DNA of 64,000 nucleotides from Hymenobacter psychrotolerans DSM 18569 (GTDB lineage: Bacteria; Bacteroidota; Bacteroidia; Cytophagales; Hymenobacteraceae). Below, in pieces: positions 35,948 to 45,681 of this stretch (position 1 is the stretch's first letter; each line of letters begins with the position of its first letter). The notes below the pieces were generated by a model that made no database searches, was not told where the DNA came from, and was given only the letters and a program-made list of their open reading frames with translations. The stretch lies in the NCBI RefSeq assembly GCF_900142395.1, contig NZ_FRAS01000009.1, positions 1-64,000 on the forward strand. The letters are read 5' to 3'. The position numbers and the translations under genes were made by a program.

Positions 35948-38236
35948 GTGTTACGGTCTTATCTGCCCGGGTTGCGGGCCTGGCTATTCCTTGGCTTCCT
36001 CCTCTCCACGCTAGCCGCCCAGGCGCAGATTCCGGCCAAGCTCTGGGACCTTACCCTCGGCGGCACCGCCTATGAAGACCTGGCCGTCGTGCGCCAGACC
36101 ACCGACGGCGGCTACATCGTCGGCGGCCTCTCCACTTCCCCCGGCAGCGGCAACAAAACCCAGCCCAGCCGCGGTTTCGCCGACTATTGGGTGGTGAAGC
36201 TGGATGCAGCCGGCACCAAGCAGTGGGACTATACCTTCGGCGGCAGCAACACCGACCAGCTGCTGGCACTGGAGCAAACTGCTGATGGCGGCTACATCCT
36301 CGGCGGCTGGTCGTTGTCCGTAGCTTCCGGCGACAAAACCCAGCCCAACCAGGGCCCCACCCAGACCAGTGACTACTGGCTGATCAAGCTCTCGGCCAAC
36401 GGCACCAAACAGTGGGATTACACCTTCGGCGGCACTGGCCTCGACTACTTCAGTGCCCTGCAGCAGACCGCCGACGGCGGCTACATCCTGGGGGGCTCTT
36501 CCACCTCCGGCATCAGCGGCGACAAAACCCAGCCCAACCGCGGCCTGCCGGGCGCCTACCCCACCGCCGACTATTGGCTCGTGAAGCTCGATGCCAACGG
36601 CCTCAAGCAATGGGACCAAGTGCTGGGCGGCCAGGAAAACGAGGAGCTGACCTGCCTGCAGCAAACCACCGACGGCGGCTTCATCGTGGGGGGCTTCTCC
36701 GAATCGGGCGCGACCGGCGACAAATCGGAGCCCAACCGCGGCCCCCTCACGCCGTTTCGCTCCGCCGACTTCTGGGTGGTGAAGCTCGATGCCGGCGGCC
36801 GTAAGCTCTGGGACCGGACCCTCGGCGGCACCGACGACGACAAGCTCCGTAGCCTGCAGCAGACGTCGGATGGCGGCTACATCGTGGGCGGCCTGTCCTT
36901 TTCCGATGTCTCCGGTGAGAAGTCGGAGCCCAGCCGGGGCCAGCACGACTACTGGGTGGTGAAGCTCAGCGCCGCCGGCGCGCCGCAGTGGAACCGGACG
37001 CTGGGCGGCATCAGCGCCGACGACCTGCGCAGCCTGCGCCAGACCACCGATGGCGGCTATGCCCTCGGCGGCATTTCCTACTCCGGCCTCTCCGGCGACC
37101 GGACCCAGCCCAACCGCAGCCCCAACGGCGACTACTGGCTGGTGCAGCTCGATGCCACCGGCACCAAACGCTGGGACCTGGCCTACGGCGGCAACAACGC
37201 CGACGCCCTCAACAGCCTGCGCCAGACCTCGGATGGCGGCTTCATCCTCGGCGGCACTTCCTACTCTGATGTTTCCGGCGACAAAACCCATCCCGTAGTC
37301 GGCCCCAATGGCAGCAGCGACTTCTGGCTCGTGCGGCTCAGCGGCCCCCCCACCGTGCGCATCCTCGGCGACTCGCTGCTGTGCAATGGCGGGCAGGTGC
37401 TGCTCACGGCCGCCGCCACGCCCGCCGCTACCGGCTACGCCTGGAGTACCGGCGCCACTACTCCCACCATCACAGCCACCCAGCCCGGCACCTACACCGT
37501 CACGGCCAGCTTCGGCGGCGGCTTCACCAGCACGGCCCGCTACACCGTGCGGGATTTCGCGCCCACGGTGGCCATTCTCGGCGATTCGCTGCTGTGCCCC
37601 GGCCGCCCCCTCAGCCTGAGCGCCGCCGCGCCCAGCGCCACCCGCTACCTCTGGAGCACCGGCGCTACCACGCCCACCATCAGCCCCCAACAGCCCGGCA
37701 CCTACTCCCTCACCGCCTTTTTCGCCAGCGGCTGCAGCCGCCTGGCCACCCTGCGCGTACGCGCCGCCGAAGCCGTTCCCGCCTTCACCCTCGGCCCCGA
37801 CACCACGATGTGCGAAGGCGCCACCCTCCGCCTGCTGGCCCCCGCCGCCACCGTTCCCGGCCTTAGCTACCGCTGGTCTGATGGCTCTACCGGCACCGCC
37901 CTGCTGGTGCGCGAAGCCGGCACCTACTCGCTTACTGTTTCCGGCAGCTGCGGCACCCAGACCGCCACGCGCCGCGTCAGCACCGAAGCCTGCCTCACCA
38001 TCCCCAACATCATCACCCCCAACGGCGACACCCAAAACGAGCGGTTCGCCATTACCGGCCTGCAGGGCAGCGGCTGGGCCCTGACCATCTATTCCCGCTG
38101 GGGCCGCAGCGTCTACTCCACCAGCTCCTACCACAACGACTGGGGCCAGAACGCCGCGCCCGGCACCTACTACTACCTGCTGCGCCACGCCCCAACCGGC
38201 CGCACCTACAAAGGCTGGCTCGAAGTCAGCCGGTAA
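35948..38236 (+). CDS. secreted repeat protein with T9SS type B (CHU_C) domain
   Basis: 762 residues, GTG start at 35948, signal peptide ending in LAAQAQ. About eight repeats of the form W.LGG...D.L.SL.QT.DGGYI.GG.S.S..SGDKT.P....DYW.VKLDA.G, probably a beta-propeller. Two Ig-like units (LLCNGG.VLL.A...A..Y.WSTGATTPTI...PGTYTVTA) follow. The C-terminal gliding-motility-associated domain reads IPNIITPNGDTQNERFAI ... LTIYSRWGRSVYS...PGTYYYLL. Exported by type IX secretion with type B signal. The 725-residue frame on the opposite strand is an artefact of codon bias. Confidence 0.9.
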   Translation: MLRSYLPGLRAWLFLGFLLSTLAAQAQIPAKLWDLTLGGTAYEDLAVVRQTTDGGYIVGGLSTSPGSGNKTQPSRGFADYWVVKLDAAGTKQWDYTFGGSNTDQLLALEQTADGGYILGGWSLSVASGDKTQPNQGPTQTSDYWLIKLSANGTKQWDYTFGGTGLDYFSALQQTADGGYILGGSSTSGISGDKTQPNRGLPGAYPTADYWLVKLDANGLKQWDQVLGGQENEELTCLQQTTDGGFIVGGFSESGATGDKSEPNRGPLTPFRSADFWVVKLDAGGRKLWDRTLGGTDDDKLRSLQQTSDGGYIVGGLSFSDVSGEKSEPSRGQHDYWVVKLSAAGAPQWNRTLGGISADDLRSLRQTTDGGYALGGISYSGLSGDRTQPNRSPNGDYWLVQLDATGTKRWDLAYGGNNADALNSLRQTSDGGFILGGTSYSDVSGDKTHPVVGPNGSSDFWLVRLSGPPTVRILGDSLLCNGGQVLLTAAATPAATGYAWSTGATTPTITATQPGTYTVTASFGGGFTSTARYTVRDFAPTVAILGDSLLCPGRPLSLSAAAPSATRYLWSTGATTPTISPQQPGTYSLTAFFASGCSRLATLRVRAAEAVPAFTLGPDTTMCEGATLRLLAPAATVPGLSYRWSDGSTGTALLVREAGTYSLTVSGSCGTQTATRRVSTEACLTIPNIITPNGDTQNERFAITGLQGSGWALTIYSRWGRSVYSTSSYHNDWGQNAAPGTYYYLLRHAPTGRTYKGWLEVSR

Positions 38237-38248
38237 ACGGCCCGCCGC

Positions 38249-39160
<912 letters not shown>

Positions 39161-39475
39161 ATAGCCGCAAATATCGGTACCCAGCCCCATGTGTCCCCGG
39201 TCCGACGCCGCAGGCGTCCGACCGGTCGTCGCACACGCCTCCCGCCCAAACCCCAAACCAGCAATACCCCTCACCCAGCCCCCGCCAGACCACCCGGCCA
39301 ACGCCACCGCCGCAACGCCCGGCCTGGTCATCAGGCCGCTACTCCACTAGCGCCGGCCGCTCCCGTAAGGGAAGCTGCTGATGGAATCCATACCTTCATA
39401 CTTCCTTCCCGCTCTTACAGACCCCGGTGAAGCCGGAGAACTTTGCCAGGGGAGTGCAGCATTAGGCGAATAGAT

Positions 39476-39877
39476 ATGTTCAACCTCGATTCTACTGACA
39501 CGGAGTTCCTCAAAACAATGGCATTGGGCGTGGGATTCCTGTTTTTCGCCCTGGCCAAGCTCCAACAAAGAGCCAGACTTCAGAAACATGGCGTTACTGC
39601 TGAAGGCGTGGTAATTCGGGTAGAGCGTGAAGGAGACGTCTATCATCCTGTTATCCGCTTCCTCACACCAGAACAGAAATGGATAACTGCCCGCTACGAT
39701 ACAGGCACCAATCCATCCAGCTTCACCGAGGGCGAAGCTGTTCAACTTCGGTTCGATCCTGGCGACCCAACATGCTTTATTATCGTTTCCGATAGCTCAG
39801 CCCTGCTAACCTGGGTGTTTGCAGGAATCGGCGCTGGCATCACCATCTATGGAGTTGGGCAGTATCTGAATGCCTAG
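39476..39877 (+). CDS. DUF3592-like membrane protein
   Basis: 133 residues from the ATG at 39476. Hydrophobic segment near the N-terminus (MALGVGFLFFALAKL), central beta-rich domain (GVVIRVEREGDVYHPVIRFLTPEQKWITARY...VQLRFDPGDP), and a second TM at the C-terminus (LLTWVFAGIGAGITIYGVGQYL). This TM-beta-TM layout matches DUF3592. Confidence 0.72.
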   Translation: MFNLDSTDTEFLKTMALGVGFLFFALAKLQQRARLQKHGVTAEGVVIRVEREGDVYHPVIRFLTPEQKWITARYDTGTNPSSFTEGEAVQLRFDPGDPTCFIIVSDSSALLTWVFAGIGAGITIYGVGQYLNA

Positions 39878-39880
39878 CCC

Positions 39881-40060
39881 ATGTCCCAGGCAACCACATG
39901 GCGGCTTTCCTTGAGCCTCCGATACGGCTGCCCCACGGCAGGGAATACCCCTAACAACCTCCGCAACTCCGGCGCCGGCCAGCTCCTGCAGATGCTGGAT
40001 AAGCTGGAAAGCATTGCCGGCGGCCTGAGTGGAATTCGGGAGGTGCTTAAACGAGAGTAG
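39881..40060 (+). CDS. putative 59-aa small protein
   Basis: ATG at 39881, TAG at 40058-40060. The C-terminal half is an amphipathic helix (QLLQMLDKLESIAGGLSGIR). It starts 3 bases after the preceding stop and ends 45 bases before the AT-rich nuclease gene, and keeps the GC-rich codon use of the host. The first half is unconvincing, so it may be a remnant of a longer gene displaced by the island. Confidence 0.35.
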   Translation: MSQATTWRLSLSLRYGCPTAGNTPNNLRNSGAGQLLQMLDKLESIAGGLSGIREVLKRE

Positions 40061-40104
40061 AATTTCACTAAATTTAGTTTTTAAACTACTAACCCTCAGG
40101 CAGC

Positions 40105-41232
40105 ATGTATCTAAAAAATATTTGGCTAGAAAATACTGGCCCTATCTCAAAACTAGAAATAGAATTACCTTTTGATGAACGTGGCAATCCAAAACCTATC
40201 GTTATAGTAGGCGGCAATGGTTCAGGAAAAACGGTTTTACTTTCATACATAGCAGATGCATTAGTAGAACTAGCAAAAACGGCATTTCAAGATATTGTTC
40301 CAGGACAAGGTGTTAACTCACCTTACCTAAGAGTGGTAGGCGGCACTAACACAAAGCTAGGATCTCAATACTCACTTTCAATATTGCAATTTAAAGACAT
40401 TAATGAAATTAACTCTGAGTACAATATCATATACAGAGAACAAGTTGGTAGCGCACCACCTGATTGGAATGAAAAATGCCAGCTGATATTAAATAAAACA
40501 CTACCTTGGTCTGATGGCTCTAAAGAATTAGAGGGACAGATCGAAGAGAAAACAGAAAAAATATTTACAAATAATAGCATTTGTTTCTTTCCTTACAACA
40601 GATCCGAGAGGCCTCACTGGTATAACCCAGATGTAGTCGAAGACATCAATGATTTTGACACAGGAAAGAATTTTAGAAAAAAATTAAAGCACAAACCTAT
40701 TATAATCACAGAAACCGCATCTAAGAATCAAAGTTGGCTATTACACTTATTTCTTGATTCAAGAGCTGATTTTGATTTACAATACGTAAATCAACAAATA
40801 AATTTTATACTCAGAGGTCAGCAAGGCGAACTGATACAAAGAAGAGGAGCCATATCTAATATAGAAAGCCTTTTAAAACAAATTCTCAATAAATCTAATA
40901 TCAGACTCGCTCTATTACCCAGAGCAAATGGCCTTTCACGAATATGTGTAGTAGAAAATAATGAAGTTATAATACCAAGTTTAGATCACTTATCTACTGG
41001 CCAAGCTTTATTATTTAATATGTTCATGACTATAATTAGGTACGCTGACAGAGCTGACAATACCAAGAGCACAGCATTAAGCAATATAAAAGGCATTGTA
41101 TTGATAGATGAAATTGACTCCCATATACATGCAGATCTTCAGTATAATGTTCTCCCAAATTTAATTAAAATATTTCCTAAAGTTCAATTTATAGTAACAT
41201 CACATGCCCCCCCTGTTTGTATTAGGAATTGA
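40105..41232 (+). CDS. OLD-family nuclease, ATPase half (frameshifted)
   Basis: 375 residues. N-terminal ABC-type ATPase: Walker A GGNGSGKT (36-43), signature-like HLSTGQALL (about 296-304), Walker B GIVLIDEIDSHIH (about 330-342), and switch-His TSHAP near the end. After HAP the frame should continue LFVLGIE, but a run of seven C bases (41206-41213 region) shifts it to PVCIRN and a stop. The remainder continues in the next frame (41204-41941). Strongly AT-rich compared with all surrounding genes, indicating transfer. Probable phage-defence gene. Confidence 0.8.
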   Translation: MYLKNIWLENTGPISKLEIELPFDERGNPKPIVIVGGNGSGKTVLLSYIADALVELAKTAFQDIVPGQGVNSPYLRVVGGTNTKLGSQYSLSILQFKDINEINSEYNIIYREQVGSAPPDWNEKCQLILNKTLPWSDGSKELEGQIEEKTEKIFTNNSICFFPYNRSERPHWYNPDVVEDINDFDTGKNFRKKLKHKPIIITETASKNQSWLLHLFLDSRADFDLQYVNQQINFILRGQQGELIQRRGAISNIESLLKQILNKSNIRLALLPRANGLSRICVVENNEVIIPSLDHLSTGQALLFNMFMTIIRYADRADNTKSTALSNIKGIVLIDEIDSHIHADLQYNVLPNLIKIFPKVQFIVTSHAPPVCIRN

Positions 41233-41941
41233 GAGTAAATTCAATACGAATGGGTATATGTTACTAGATATGCCTGAAGGCAATCCTATAACTGCCGAAA
41301 GATTTAGTGAATTTAGAAGCTCATTTGATTATTACCAAAACACAAAAACTTATGAAGATATTGAGCGCAAAAAAATACGATTGGCTTTAGATAAAGAAAC
41401 GAAACCACTCATACTAACAGAGGGTGATACAGATGTTGATTACTTACAAACCGCTCTTAAATTATTTAAGAGAGACGACCTCCTATCTAGCATTGACATT
41501 GAGTGGATTGGTGGCACACGCAATGGTCAACAATTCTTCACAGGTGATAAAAGCCTCAACAATGCGGGAGAATTTTTACGAGCTAATCCTGAGTTTTTAA
41601 AAAATCGAAGAGTACTCTTGCTATATGACTCAGACACAAATAAACCTAATTCAAACGAAGAAAATCTTTGGATAAGAACATTACTAAAAAACGATCATAA
41701 CAAGATAGCAAAAAAGGGAATAGAAAACTTGTTACCCGAATCATTATTTGACTCATCAGACAGAAGATTTTATTCTAAAATAGAAAAAACAGGAGATTAC
41801 GGTCAAGTAACTATAGCTAGTGACTTTAACAAAAGGGCTTTTTGTAACTACATCTGCAAAGAGCGTTATGATATAGAAGATTTTAAAGGGTTTTCAGATG
41901 CAATCCATATTATCAATGATTTTTTCAACAATACAAAATAA
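41204..41941 (+). CDS. OLD-family nuclease, TOPRIM half (frameshifted)
   Basis: The same ancestral gene as 40105-41232, in the +1 frame. Protein sequence consistent with the family resumes at PLFVLGIESKF just after the C-run. The TOPRIM nuclease core follows: LILTEGDTDVDYL (catalytic Glu at residue 73 of this frame) and VLLLYDSDTNKP (D142, D144), then LLPESLF and KRAFCNYICKE. A separate start at the ATG at 41204 is possible, but the first residues clearly belong to the upstream domain. No UvrD-like GajB partner is adjacent, so a class 1 OLD-like single-gene system is more likely than Gabija. Confidence 0.75.
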   Translation: MPPLFVLGIESKFNTNGYMLLDMPEGNPITAERFSEFRSSFDYYQNTKTYEDIERKKIRLALDKETKPLILTEGDTDVDYLQTALKLFKRDDLLSSIDIEWIGGTRNGQQFFTGDKSLNNAGEFLRANPEFLKNRRVLLLYDSDTNKPNSNEENLWIRTLLKNDHNKIAKKGIENLLPESLFDSSDRRFYSKIEKTGDYGQVTIASDFNKRAFCNYICKERYDIEDFKGFSDAIHIINDFFNNTK

Positions 41942-42060
41942 AATATTAAAAAAACAAAAATAATTTGCTAATAATCAATGAAATAAAGAACAACAAAGGC
42001 TGCAATATGCAGTTTACTGCTTAAATATTCACAACTATCTTAAATAATACCACATGTACA

Positions 42061-42111
42061 CATAACCTCCGCTATATTATTAATATATTGTATAATATAG
42101 CGGAGGTTATG
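42061..42111. terminator. 19-bp perfect hairpin after the island nuclease
   Basis: CATAACCTCCGCTATATTA (42061-42079) and exact complement (42093-42111) with a 13-base AT loop. It lies 120 bases after the nuclease stop within AT-rich DNA. No T-run follows; it could act as a terminator or mark the island end. The remaining 41942-42192 shows nothing else. Confidence 0.55.
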
Positions 42112-42192
42112 CATCTCAGTCCATCATTGAAGAGCAACTTTATATCAATACTCAGCAACCCTACTTGCTTACCCAGCTAACTTCTCTTCCCA

Positions 42193-42504
42193 ATGGGCAA
42201 GCAATACCCCGCCATCAGCGCCGAAATACAGACCTTCATCGAGCAGCAGCACGTGTTTTTCGTGGGCACGGCCGCTGCGGATGGGCGCGTCAACATCTCG
42301 CCCAAGGGCCAGGATACCCTGCGCGTGCTCGATGCCAACCGCGTGGCCTGGCTGAACCTGACCGGTAGCGGCAACGAAACCGCCGCTCACCTGCTGGAGG
42401 TAAACCGCATTACCCTGATGTGGTGCGCCTTCGAGGGCAAGCCCAACATTCTGCGCCTCTACGGCACCGCTACCGTCCGTGCAGCCCATATAGCGCGAGT
42501 TTAA
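42193..42504 (+). pseudogene. pyridoxamine 5'-phosphate oxidase-like, C-terminally truncated
   Basis: 103 residues. The N-terminal half reads as a normal flavin split-barrel protein (MGKQYPAISAEIQTFIEQQ, FFVGTAAADGRVNISPKGQD, RVAWLNLTGSGNETAAHLLE, LYGTATV). The frame then ends abruptly after RAAHIARV, about half the usual length. The 3' end enters a palindromic stretch (CGAGTTTAACGTAGCGTAACTCG). It immediately follows the AT-rich island, so truncation is probably linked to the same rearrangement. Confidence 0.7.
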
Positions 42505-42555
42505 CGTAGCGTAACTCGTGACGAACTCTAACATGGAGGCATAGCCACCCCCACC

Positions 42556-42592
42556 AAAAAAGGCCCCGACGCAACCGCGCCGGGGCCTTTTT
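42556..42592. terminator. bidirectional terminator
   Basis: AAAAAAGGCCCCG (42556-42568) pairs with CGGGGCCTTTTT (42581-42592). It separates the truncated oxidase gene from the convergent methyltransferase-like gene. Confidence 0.88.
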
Positions 42593-42611
42593 CATTACCG
42601 CTAAAACCGCG

Positions 42612-43397
42612 CTACCGCACTACCCAGCGCCCTTCCCCATCCAGCTGCTCCTGCACCACCAGCAAATACGGCGCATCCTCGGGGCCCAGCTTGCTATAGT
42701 CCGGCAGATGCACCTCCGCCTTGTTCTTCACCGCCAGCCCCTGCCCGTTTTCCGGCAGCGCCGCCGCCGAAGCCGCCGTGTAGTAGCGCAGCGTCAGGCC
42801 CCGGCCGCTGCGGTTGCCCAGCATCGGAGCCACCACGCCCGCCTCGCGCCGGTCGTACACCAGTACCGGCTTGCCCGGCACCGTCGCCCCCCGATACTCC
42901 GGCAGCCGCCGCGCCGCCGTCTTCACAATCCGCCGCACCGCCTCGTATTGCAGCACCAGCTCCGGCTGGGCCAGCTGCTGCGCCTTCACAAACGGGTCCA
43001 GGCGCGTTTCCAGCAGCGTCGTGGCCGCTGCCAGCAGTTCCGGCAGCGTCTCGGTGGCCGCCTTCGTGCCCGTCTCAATCTGCCGCAGGTTGTCGGCGGT
43101 TTTGTCGGCCGAGCCGTGCAGAATGTGCACCCCGGCGTGGCCGGCGTAGCGCTGCTGCAGCAACTGGCAGAAGCTGCGGTTCACCTCTATCAGTACCAGC
43201 GTAGTGCCGGGCCGCCGGCGCTGCATCAGGACCTCCGTAAAGACGCCCGTGCCCGGCCCGTACTCTACAATGCAGGAAGCCCGCGCAAAATCGATGGGCG
43301 CCATTACGGCGCTGGTCAGCTCTTCGGAGCTGGGCACCAGCGAGCCCACCACGGCCGGATTACGCAGAAACTCCCCCAGAAAAGACGACGACGACAT
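42612..43397 (-). CDS. methyltransferase N-terminal domain fused to unrelated C-terminal region
   Basis: About 261 residues from the ATG at 43397 (MSSSSFLGEFLRNPA). Residues 1-105 match phospholipid N-methyltransferase/rRNA dimethylase-like enzymes: VGSLVPSSEELTSAV, SAM loop VEYGPGTGVFTE (44-55), LVLIEVNRSFCQLL, VHILHGSA. After DNLRQ the expected catalytic SGLPF-type motif and the rest of the domain are missing. Instead about 155 residues of unrelated sequence follow (ETLPELLAAATTLLETRLDP ... KAEVHLPDYSKLGPEDAPYL). It looks like an in-frame deletion fusion and probably cannot methylate. Confidence 0.7.
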   Translation of the reverse strand: MSSSSFLGEFLRNPAVVGSLVPSSEELTSAVMAPIDFARASCIVEYGPGTGVFTEVLMQRRRPGTTLVLIEVNRSFCQLLQQRYAGHAGVHILHGSADKTADNLRQIETGTKAATETLPELLAAATTLLETRLDPFVKAQQLAQPELVLQYEAVRRIVKTAARRLPEYRGATVPGKPVLVYDRREAGVVAPMLGNRSGRGLTLRYYTAASAAALPENGQGLAVKNKAEVHLPDYSKLGPEDAPYLLVVQEQLDGEGRWVVR

Positions 43398-43509
43398 AGC
43401 AGCGCTGCCAGATAAAGTGAGACGTAGAAAGGTCGCCAACGCGCGCAAGGCGGGCCGCCGGCCCTTCTACGTTCCGGCGCCGCGCCCGGTCGTCTAAGCG
43501 CCGCCGTGG

Positions 43510-44703
43510 CTACTGGGGCAGGTAAATCCGGAACGTGGTGCCCTCACCGACCACACTGCTTACCTCCATGCGCCCCCCCGCCTGGTGCACCAGCCGATTC
43601 ACCAGATACAGCCCCATGCCCGAACCCACCACGTCGGGGTGAAACCGCCGGAACAGCTGAAACAGCTCCCCGCCGTGCCGGCTCAAATCGAGGCCGCGGC
43701 CGTTGTCCTGCACGCTCAGCACCACCTGGCCTTCCTGCAGCGCCGTACTCACCCGAATGCGGGGCGGCCGGCCCGGCTGGGCATACTTCAGCGCGTTGCT
43801 GAGCAGGTTCGACAGCATGCTGTAGAGGCTGGAGCGGGCCATGCGCAGCGTGGGCACGGCACTGAAATCGAGCACGAACGGCGTGGCATGAGGCTTGTAC
43901 ATCGGCTGCAGCACCCGGATAATTTCCTCCACGAACGGCAGCAGCGCCACCTCTTCTTCCGGCTGCTGCTGCCGCTGCCGCTGTTGCTGCACCACCTCCG
44001 TCAGGCCCCGGATGGTGCTCAGAATCTGCCGCAGCGCCTCGTCAAACATCGTGACCATGTGCACTGCGTCCGGGTCGTGGAAGGTGGCGGCCTGCTTCAG
44101 CTCCCCAAACAGGCCCGCCATATTGTCGATGGGCTGCTTGAGGTCGTGCGAAGCCGTGTACACGAAGTTGTCCAGGTCGGAATTGATGCGGGTGAGCTGC
44201 TCGTTTTTGCTGAGCAGCTGCTCGTTGGCGCGCGCCAGTTGCTCACGCTGCTCCTCAGCCAGAGCCTTGGTGCGCAGCAGCTCCTGCTCGTATTTGCGGC
44301 GCTCCGTAATGTCGTAGAGGGTCACGTGCATCACCAGCGGCTGCCCGTCGGCATCGCGCACCAGCGCGGCGCTCATCAGCACGGGCAGCGTGGCGCCGTT
44401 CTGGCAGCGCATGGTGTAGCTCAGCTCCCGCACCTGGTCCTGGAGCAGCAGCAGCGGCGCGGCATAGGTTTCGTAGTGCAGGCGCCCGCCCATCGTAAAC
44501 AGCTCCTGCAAACAGCGGTACGCCACCAGCTCCTGGCGCGGGTAGCCCAGCCAGTCCAGCAGCGTCTGATTGAGTTTTACCAGCGTGCCATCGGGCAGGC
44601 ACGAGCAGTAGCCGCAGGGTGCCCGGTCGTATAACAGCTCCAGATTGTCCTGCGTCAGGCGCAGGTCCAGTTCCGGTAGAGGCTCCTCGTGCGCTTCGCT
44701 CAT
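43510..44703 (-). CDS. PAS sensor histidine kinase
   Basis: 397 residues: PAS domain at about 20-135 (APCGYCSCLPDGTLVKLNQTLLDWLGY, YDITERRKYEQEL), a coiled coil, HisKA with H186 (YTASHDLKQPIDN), and HATPase with N-box LLSNALKYA, DNGRGLDL and GSGMGLYLV. There is no TM segment. The gene start overlaps by 4 bases the stop of an RsbQ-like hydrolase, so the two are translationally coupled and probably act together. No response regulator is adjacent. Confidence 0.92.
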   Translation of the reverse strand: MSEAHEEPLPELDLRLTQDNLELLYDRAPCGYCSCLPDGTLVKLNQTLLDWLGYPRQELVAYRCLQELFTMGGRLHYETYAAPLLLLQDQVRELSYTMRCQNGATLPVLMSAALVRDADGQPLVMHVTLYDITERRKYEQELLRTKALAEEQREQLARANEQLLSKNEQLTRINSDLDNFVYTASHDLKQPIDNMAGLFGELKQAATFHDPDAVHMVTMFDEALRQILSTIRGLTEVVQQQRQRQQQPEEEVALLPFVEEIIRVLQPMYKPHATPFVLDFSAVPTLRMARSSLYSMLSNLLSNALKYAQPGRPPRIRVSTALQEGQVVLSVQDNGRGLDLSRHGGELFQLFRRFHPDVVGSGMGLYLVNRLVHQAGGRMEVSSVVGEGTTFRIYLPQ

Positions 44704-45512
44704 AATGGGGTGGTACGCAGCGGAGCCACAAAATGATTAATAGCTCCGATAACAGCCTGCGGCGCGCTCAGGTGCGGGCAGTGCCCCGAGGTGTCTACCA
44801 CCACCAGCTCGCTGCCGGCCAGCTGCTCGTGCAGGTAGCGCCCCACGTCCAGCGGCGCCAGCACATCCTGGGCGCACTGCAGCAGCAGCGCCGGCGTGCG
44901 CAGCTTCGGCAGGTCGGCCCGGTTGTCCGACAGGAACGTGACCCGGGCAAAATGGCGCGCAATGGTCGGGTCGGTAGCGCAGAAGCTGTTGGTCAGCTCT
45001 TCGGCCAGCTCGGGGCGCTCGGGGTTGCCCATTATCACGGGTGCCATCGTCCCCGACCAGCCCAGGTAGTTGTTGTCCATGGCTTCGAGCAGTTCGTCAA
45101 TATCGGCCGGCTCGAAGCCGCCGGTGTAGCCCGGCGCATTGAGGTAGCGCGGCGAGGGCGCCACCAGCACCAGCCGGGCCACCCGCTCGGGCTGCCGGTT
45201 GGCGGCCAGCAGGCCAATCATGGCGCTTACGGAATGCCCAACCAGCACCACCCCGCGCAGATTCAGGGCCTGCAGCACGGCCAGCACATCGTCGGCGTGG
45301 GCCTGCAGGCTGTTGTAGCGCACCGGGTCGTAAGCCGTCAGGTCCGATTTGCCGGCACCCACCAGATCCAGCAGCACCACTGTGTAGTCGCCCTCGAAGG
45401 CCGGGGCCACCAGCCGCCACATGCGCTGGTCGCAGCCAAAGCCGTGCACAAATACCATAGCCCGGTCTCCCGATCCGGAAATCGTTACGTTATGGCGCTT
45501 CAGAATATCCAT
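44700..45512 (-). CDS. RsbQ-like alpha/beta-hydrolase
   Basis: 270 residues, starting MDILKRHNVTISGSGDRAMV. It has FVHGFGCDQRMW, nucleophile GHSVSAMIG (Ser94), acid CAQDVLAPLD and His in SGHCPHL. Length and motifs match RsbQ and the KAI2/D14-like hydrolases. In Bacillus, RsbQ works with the PAS phosphatase RsbP in energy-stress signalling, probably by making or handling a small ligand for the PAS domain. Here the partner gene downstream encodes a PAS histidine kinase. Confidence 0.88.
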   Translation of the reverse strand: MDILKRHNVTISGSGDRAMVFVHGFGCDQRMWRLVAPAFEGDYTVVLLDLVGAGKSDLTAYDPVRYNSLQAHADDVLAVLQALNLRGVVLVGHSVSAMIGLLAANRQPERVARLVLVAPSPRYLNAPGYTGGFEPADIDELLEAMDNNYLGWSGTMAPVIMGNPERPELAEELTNSFCATDPTIARHFARVTFLSDNRADLPKLRTPALLLQCAQDVLAPLDVGRYLHEQLAGSELVVVDTSGHCPHLSAPQAVIGAINHFVAPLRTTPL

Positions 45513-45681
45513 AGCAAGTCATTGCGCTGGCATTTTCTGCCGCCAGCCCCACCGGACCACCCCGGCGTTTTGCTAAGGTAACACGCAGGCCGTTTGCCTA
45601 AGGTATTCTGAGTGCCCGCCGGCCCCGCCACCTCTCGCCATCCGGCGCCAGCGGACTACGGGCGGGCGGCCGGCGGCGCTC

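Noticed and set aside
36011..38188. 725-codon minus-strand frame opposite the type B secreted protein
   Set aside because: Repetitive Gly/Ala/Val composition mirrors the repeats on the plus strand, which has a signal peptide and a recognised C-terminal domain.
40105..41941. Gabija (GajA) system
   Set aside because: The ATPase-TOPRIM gene fits, but no UvrD-like GajB gene is adjacent; a single-gene OLD-type nuclease is the safer call.
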